Position numbers and translations under genes: made by a program. The notes under the pieces are model-generated. The model was not told the origin of the DNA. It searched no databases and worked only from the letters and a program-made list of their open reading frames with translations. Shown piece after piece: positions 6,598-8,590 of a DNA stretch of 8,590 bases. This stretch comes from Synergistaceae bacterium (GTDB lineage Bacteria > Synergistota > Synergistia > Synergistales > Aminobacteriaceae), in the NCBI GenBank assembly GCA_009778055.1, contig WRKN01000101.1, positions 1 to 8,590 on the forward strand. Reading direction: 5' to 3'. The stretch's first letter is position 1, and each line of letters starts with the position of its first letter.

Positions 6598-7764
6598 CTA
6601 TACTTTATCCTTCTTTACGGTTTTTTTCAGCTTTTGCGGCCTCTCTTTTTCCGGCTCGGCGGCTTCCCCGTCCGGCTCGATGGCGGGAAACTGCGCTCCC
6701 GGCGCGAGAAGGCCAAGGGTTTGCGGCCCAAGGATATTCAAAGTGTCGTCGTTCTCGGGTTTTGCTGTTTTTTTGTCGGGCTTTTTCGGAGCCCTGCGGG
6801 GACCGGCCGCAGAAACTTGCGCCGCGGCTTCAGGGCTTTCGGTTTTCTTCGGGCGCGTCCGGCGGGAACGGTCCGGCTTGGCATCTGTTTTGGAGTCAAC
6901 CTTGGTTTTGGCTTTGGCTTTGCTGTCAGCTTTGACCTCAGGCTTATCCGTGACACAAAAATATCCCAGCAGTTCCCCTCCCCACTCGCACGGAAACACC
7001 AGTGTTTTTTCAGAACGAAGGCGCTCCGCTTCTTCCTCGCCGCATCGTCTGTAAGAGAGTTTTTCCTGGTCCAGCGTAGAGGCCCACGCTTTACCTACCG
7101 CAGCCCACCAAGCCACTTCCTCGGCTGCGGTTATGTCGCTCGTGGAGTCCTCCAGAACGAAAATGTCGCCTTCCAGGCGGCGAAAGGTTACGGAACAACG
7201 GCTTTCCCCGCCTTCCAGCGTAACGAGAAACTCGTTTTTGTCCGGGATGTCGCCGATCGGTATACGTTTTAGGTCCGAGCCAAACATCAGCATGGCCGTG
7301 TGGTTGACGTGCAATTTTCCGTATCCGCACATTGCGAAGGGGACGGGGGCCTCCCACCACTCCGGAAGATCCGGAACCCTGGGGGCAAGAGCTTCTTTCA
7401 GGGACGAGACTTTAGCTCCGTCTTCTTCTATTACCAGCACCTGAAGCCGTTCCGGCTCGGCAAAACCGACGCTCGACACGAAATCGCTCGACGAGGAGTC
7501 AGACTTGAAAATGGCAACCGGTTTGAAAAGCCCCTGAGCCACACGCCTTGGAATTTCCGCTATGAACGGGTCCGAGTCCGAGCTGCTGCGCTCGATGAGT
7601 GATACCAACTGCTCCTTTGTGAACACTATTACGTACGCGTATTCTCCCGAAGGGGGCAGCACACAGTAGTTCAGCCCCATACGGTAGAGCGTGCGCATGA
7701 GCATAACCAAACTTGAGCGGGGAGTCAAAGATTTGAGCGGTATCTGATTTTGAAAACCGATCAT
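6598..7764 (-). CDS. Uncharacterised protein, possible PAS-like core with Lys/Pro-rich tail
   Basis: I do not recognise this 388-residue protein. There is no signal peptide or transmembrane segment. Residues 1-115 form a compact region with a Ser-rich stretch (SSSDSD and SDSSSSD). Residues about 137-225 look PAS-like in spacing: PFAMCGYGKLHVNHTAMLMFG, a beta-rich middle, then FVLEDSTSDITAAEE, which resembles the closing strand and exit helix of a PAS domain. Residues about 272-340 are low-complexity (repeats of KADSKAKAKTKVD type, many Lys, Pro, Ala), and the C-terminus is again Lys-rich (KLKKTVKKDKV). The basic tail suggests contact with nucleic acid or another acidic partner. Start ATG 7764 has a GGAGG 13 bases away, longer than ideal. 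It is the first gene of the cluster and is followed 3 bases later by DUF4416. That the gene is real rests on the long frame and fit in the cluster; the PAS assignment is weak. Confidence 0.75.
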   Translation of the reverse strand: MIGFQNQIPLKSLTPRSSLVMLMRTLYRMGLNYCVLPPSGEYAYVIVFTKEQLVSLIERSSSDSDPFIAEIPRRVAQGLFKPVAIFKSDSSSSDFVSSVGFAEPERLQVLVIEEDGAKVSSLKEALAPRVPDLPEWWEAPVPFAMCGYGKLHVNHTAMLMFGSDLKRIPIGDIPDKNEFLVTLEGGESRCSVTFRRLEGDIFVLEDSTSDITAAEEVAWWAAVGKAWASTLDQEKLSYRRCGEEEAERLRSEKTLVFPCEWGGELLGYFCVTDKPEVKADSKAKAKTKVDSKTDAKPDRSRRTRPKKTESPEAAAQVSAAGPRRAPKKPDKKTAKPENDDTLNILGPQTLGLLAPGAQFPAIEPDGEAAEPEKERPQKLKKTVKKDKV

Positions 7765-7852
7765 AATTATGTTCAGTCCTCCGTGATAGCATTATTCATT
7801 CTTTATCCTACCATATAAAGGCTCATCCTCAGGGCAAACGCATCAATACCCA

Positions 7853-7867
7853 TGATTTTTTCAATCA
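7853..7867. repeat. Short inverted repeat upstream of the gene cluster
   Basis: Plus strand TGATT-TTTTC-AATCA, perfect 5-base arms and 5-base spacer, about 90 bases upstream of the first gene of the cluster. It could be an operator, but with short AT-rich arms chance is a real possibility. Confidence 0.2.
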
Positions 7868-7965
7868 CCACGATGAACGAAAACGGCTTAATACAGCGAT
7901 AATATAACATATCGGTACGAGCTCGATTTTTTTTGGGACACGAACTCGAGCATCAATATGAGATA

Positions 7966-8045
7966 GGCTTCTGCTCCGCACTGCGGAATGTTCCTGCCTT
8001 ATGGCGAATGAGGACGTACGGTAAATTGCGATAAATACAGAAGCC
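7966..8045 (+). ncRNA. Candidate IS110 bridge RNA (relic) or structured leader
   Basis: The 80-base segment is bounded by a perfect 8-base inverted repeat, GGCTTCTG (7966-7973) and CAGAAGCC (8038-8045). Inside it are a small hairpin CCGC-ACT-GCGG (7976-7986) and a bulged hairpin made of TCCT+GCC (7992-7998), loop TTAT and GGC (8003-8005) with AGGA (8011-8014). It ends 35 bases before the IS110 transposase start. IS110-group elements are known to encode a non-coding bridge RNA between their left end and the recombinase gene, with a stem and internal loops that pair with target and donor DNA. Position and nested-loop shape match that idea. No promoter, boundary or donor-matching guide could be verified, and the gene it would serve is dead. 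Confidence 0.35.
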
Positions 8046-8065
8046 GCGCCGTAAATTTAACTTTT

Positions 8066-8072
8066 GGGGGAG
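8066..8072 (+). promoter_or_regulatory. Ribosome-binding site of the IS110 transposase remnant
   Basis: GGGGGAG lies 8 bases before the ATG at 8081 and supports that start. The retained site fits an element that was functional before its coding part decayed. Confidence 0.5.
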
Positions 8073-8080
8073 TGTTTGTG

Positions 8081-8338
8081 ATGAAGAAGAATCATCCATC
8101 AAAAATCGACCAAAAAGAAGTCATTTACGAGCGTTGCGCGGGAATCAATGTGCATAAGAAGATGATCATGGTGTGTCTGCGGATCGGGCGCAAGACACAA
8201 GTCAGGGAATTCGGAACGTTAACGTGTGAGCTGCACGAAATGGCAGCGTGACTCAAAGAGAACGATGTTCAGATGGTTGCCATGGAAAGCACGGGGTGTT
8301 ATTGGAAGCCGCTGTACATTTTTGTGTTCTCCTATTAG
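8081..8338 (+). pseudogene. IS110-family transposase, truncated and inactivated
   Basis: Codons 1-81 match the N-terminal DEDD (RuvC-like) domain of IS110 transposases: ERCAGINVHKKMIMVCL, REFGTLT and, after a stop, LKENDVQMVAMESTGCYWKPLY. Three defects are visible. The family motif GIDVHK reads GINVHK (codon 23, AAT at 8147-8149), removing the first catalytic Asp. Codon 57 is TGA (8249-8251) where family members have Trp (AAWLKEN). Homology stops after LYIF near 8323, and the frame ends at a TAG (8336-8338). The catalytic Glu in MESTG (codon 69) remains. The later RuvC acidic residues and the whole Ser-containing C-terminal domain are absent, so no active recombinase can be made. Confidence 0.85.
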
Positions 8339-8345
8339 GGGGGCG

Positions 8346-8590
8346 TCAACCCTTTACGACAACATTGGCAAGGCAGCGGAAGACCAGAAGAACTTCGATC
8401 GCAGGCTTATGGGGCTGAAGAATGAACTCCTATCTGGAAAACGCGTTTGCGAACATGAAAAACTCTACGAAAAGTACTTTGAAGTCAAATCGACACCTGT
8501 TCGAGGCATTCGCGTGACCGTGAAAGAAGAAGCGGTGAAGGAAGACAAACGTTATTATGGGTTCTTCGCGCTACTGAGCAACGATAAGAT
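8346..8590 (+). pseudogene. Internal fragment of an IS4/IS1634-type transposase (runs off window)
   Basis: A frame open from about 8346 to the edge, with no start codon of its own, reads STLYDNIGKAAEDQKNFDRR, then GLKNELLSG, EHEKLYEKYFEVK, STPVRGIRVTVKEEAV and RYYGFFALLSNDK. This resembles the middle of IS4-superfamily (IS1634-like) DDE transposases, where a variable helical insert is followed by a YGYFALLSNE-type strand near the final catalytic Glu region. The N-terminal half, with the first catalytic Asp residues, is missing because the IS110 remnant lies directly upstream. The rest may continue beyond 8590. The family call is by remembered similarity; the exact IS group is uncertain. Confidence 0.7.

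Larger units (their letters stand above)
7765..8080. other. Intergenic region between the gene cluster and the IS scar
   Basis: These 316 bases hold no protein gene. The left half (7765-7960) is AT-rich and should contain the promoter of the minus-strand cluster, but I see no convincing -35/-10 pair. Candidates such as TATATG near 7816 or TATATT near 7904 lack a partner at normal distance. An inverted repeat TGATT-TTTTC-AATCA lies at 7853-7867. At 7911-7931 a weak ATCG/CGAT hairpin precedes eight T residues on the plus strand. The right half (7966-8080) is hairpin-rich leader DNA of the IS110 remnant. The exact left end of the element cannot be placed. Confidence 0.6.
7966..8590 (+). mobile_element. 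Composite insertion-sequence scar (IS110 5' part joined to an IS4/IS1634-type fragment)
   Basis: Two transposase remnants of unrelated families follow one another on the plus strand with no intact gene. The first keeps leader and N-terminal codons of an IS110 element, the second keeps only an internal portion of a DDE transposase. No terminal inverted repeats or target duplications are recognisable. The left limit given is the start of the structured leader and is a minimum; the right limit is the window edge. Confidence 0.7.

Noticed and set aside
6446..7272. Long plus-strand frames (up to 263 codons) opposite the DUF4416 and hypothetical genes
   Set aside because: Gly/Phe/Arg-rich composition produced by the Lys/Ala-rich low-complexity tail on the other strand; the minus-strand frame fits the gene cluster with tight spacing.
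7499..7792. 97-codon minus-strand frame overlapping the start of the 388-residue gene
   Set aside because: It is an alternative frame over the N-terminus of a much longer gene, without family resemblance.
7911..7937. Rho-independent terminator (hairpin followed by eight T residues)
   Set aside because: The stem is only ATCG/CGAT with an almost uninterrupted palindrome inside and no stable GC-rich helix; no plus-strand gene ends there. Kept only as a comment in the intergenic entry.
7765..8080. CRISPR array, tRNA or attachment site in the gap before the IS scar
   Set aside because: No regularly spaced direct repeats and no cloverleaf. The only direct repeat seen (cggtaaatt at 8019-8027 and ccgtaaatt at 8049-8057) occurs twice with one mismatch and is too short to be meaningful alone.

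Overview
The window is a bacterial chromosome segment, moderately GC-rich over its genes. All eight intact or edge-truncated genes lie on the minus strand, so the text reads as transcribed, from high to low coordinates. Protein character and gene mix (DUF4416, a short-looped PurB, a single-domain HemW, a family-2 purine nucleoside phosphorylase) suggest an anaerobic, Gram-negative-like bacterium, perhaps Synergistota. That placement is impression-based and should be held loosely.

Region 1 (7765 to 826) is a tightly packed, probably co-transcribed cluster of seven genes. They encode a 388-residue protein of unknown function with a possible PAS-like core and a Lys/Pro-rich tail, a DUF4416 protein, adenylosuccinate lyase (PurB), a Xer-type tyrosine recombinase, a trimeric-type purine nucleoside phosphorylase, a secreted M23 peptidase-like protein, and the radical-SAM haem chaperone HemW. 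Intergenic gaps are between a 4-base overlap and a few tens of bases, and I see no convincing internal promoter or terminator. The functions are housekeeping and mixed: purine synthesis and salvage, chromosome dimer resolution, envelope, haem. Several conventional ORF starts should be moved downstream (PurB to 6073, PNP to about 3760, the M23 protein to 2901) on ribosome-binding-site and signal-peptide evidence.

Region 2 (825 to 1) starts a new unit. A 132-base gap carries a perfect TATAAT box with a 5-5-5 inverted repeat just upstream of it, then a strong ribosome-binding site and the first 231 codons of a periplasmic iron/AfuA-type ABC-transporter binding protein that runs off the left edge.

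Region 3 (about 7850 to 8590) is the right flank, where housekeeping genes give way to decayed insertion sequences on the plus strand. An AT-rich, hairpin-rich segment precedes the first 81 codons of an IS110-family transposase. That gene is dead, with its first catalytic Asp read as Asn and a conserved Trp changed to a stop. Homology then switches within about 30 bases to an internal piece of an unrelated IS4/IS1634-type transposase that runs off the right edge. The segment before the IS110 gene has paired termini (an 8-base perfect inverted repeat enclosing two smaller hairpins) and sits where IS110 elements encode their bridge RNA. It is the most interesting non-coding signal here, though only a candidate and probably a relic.
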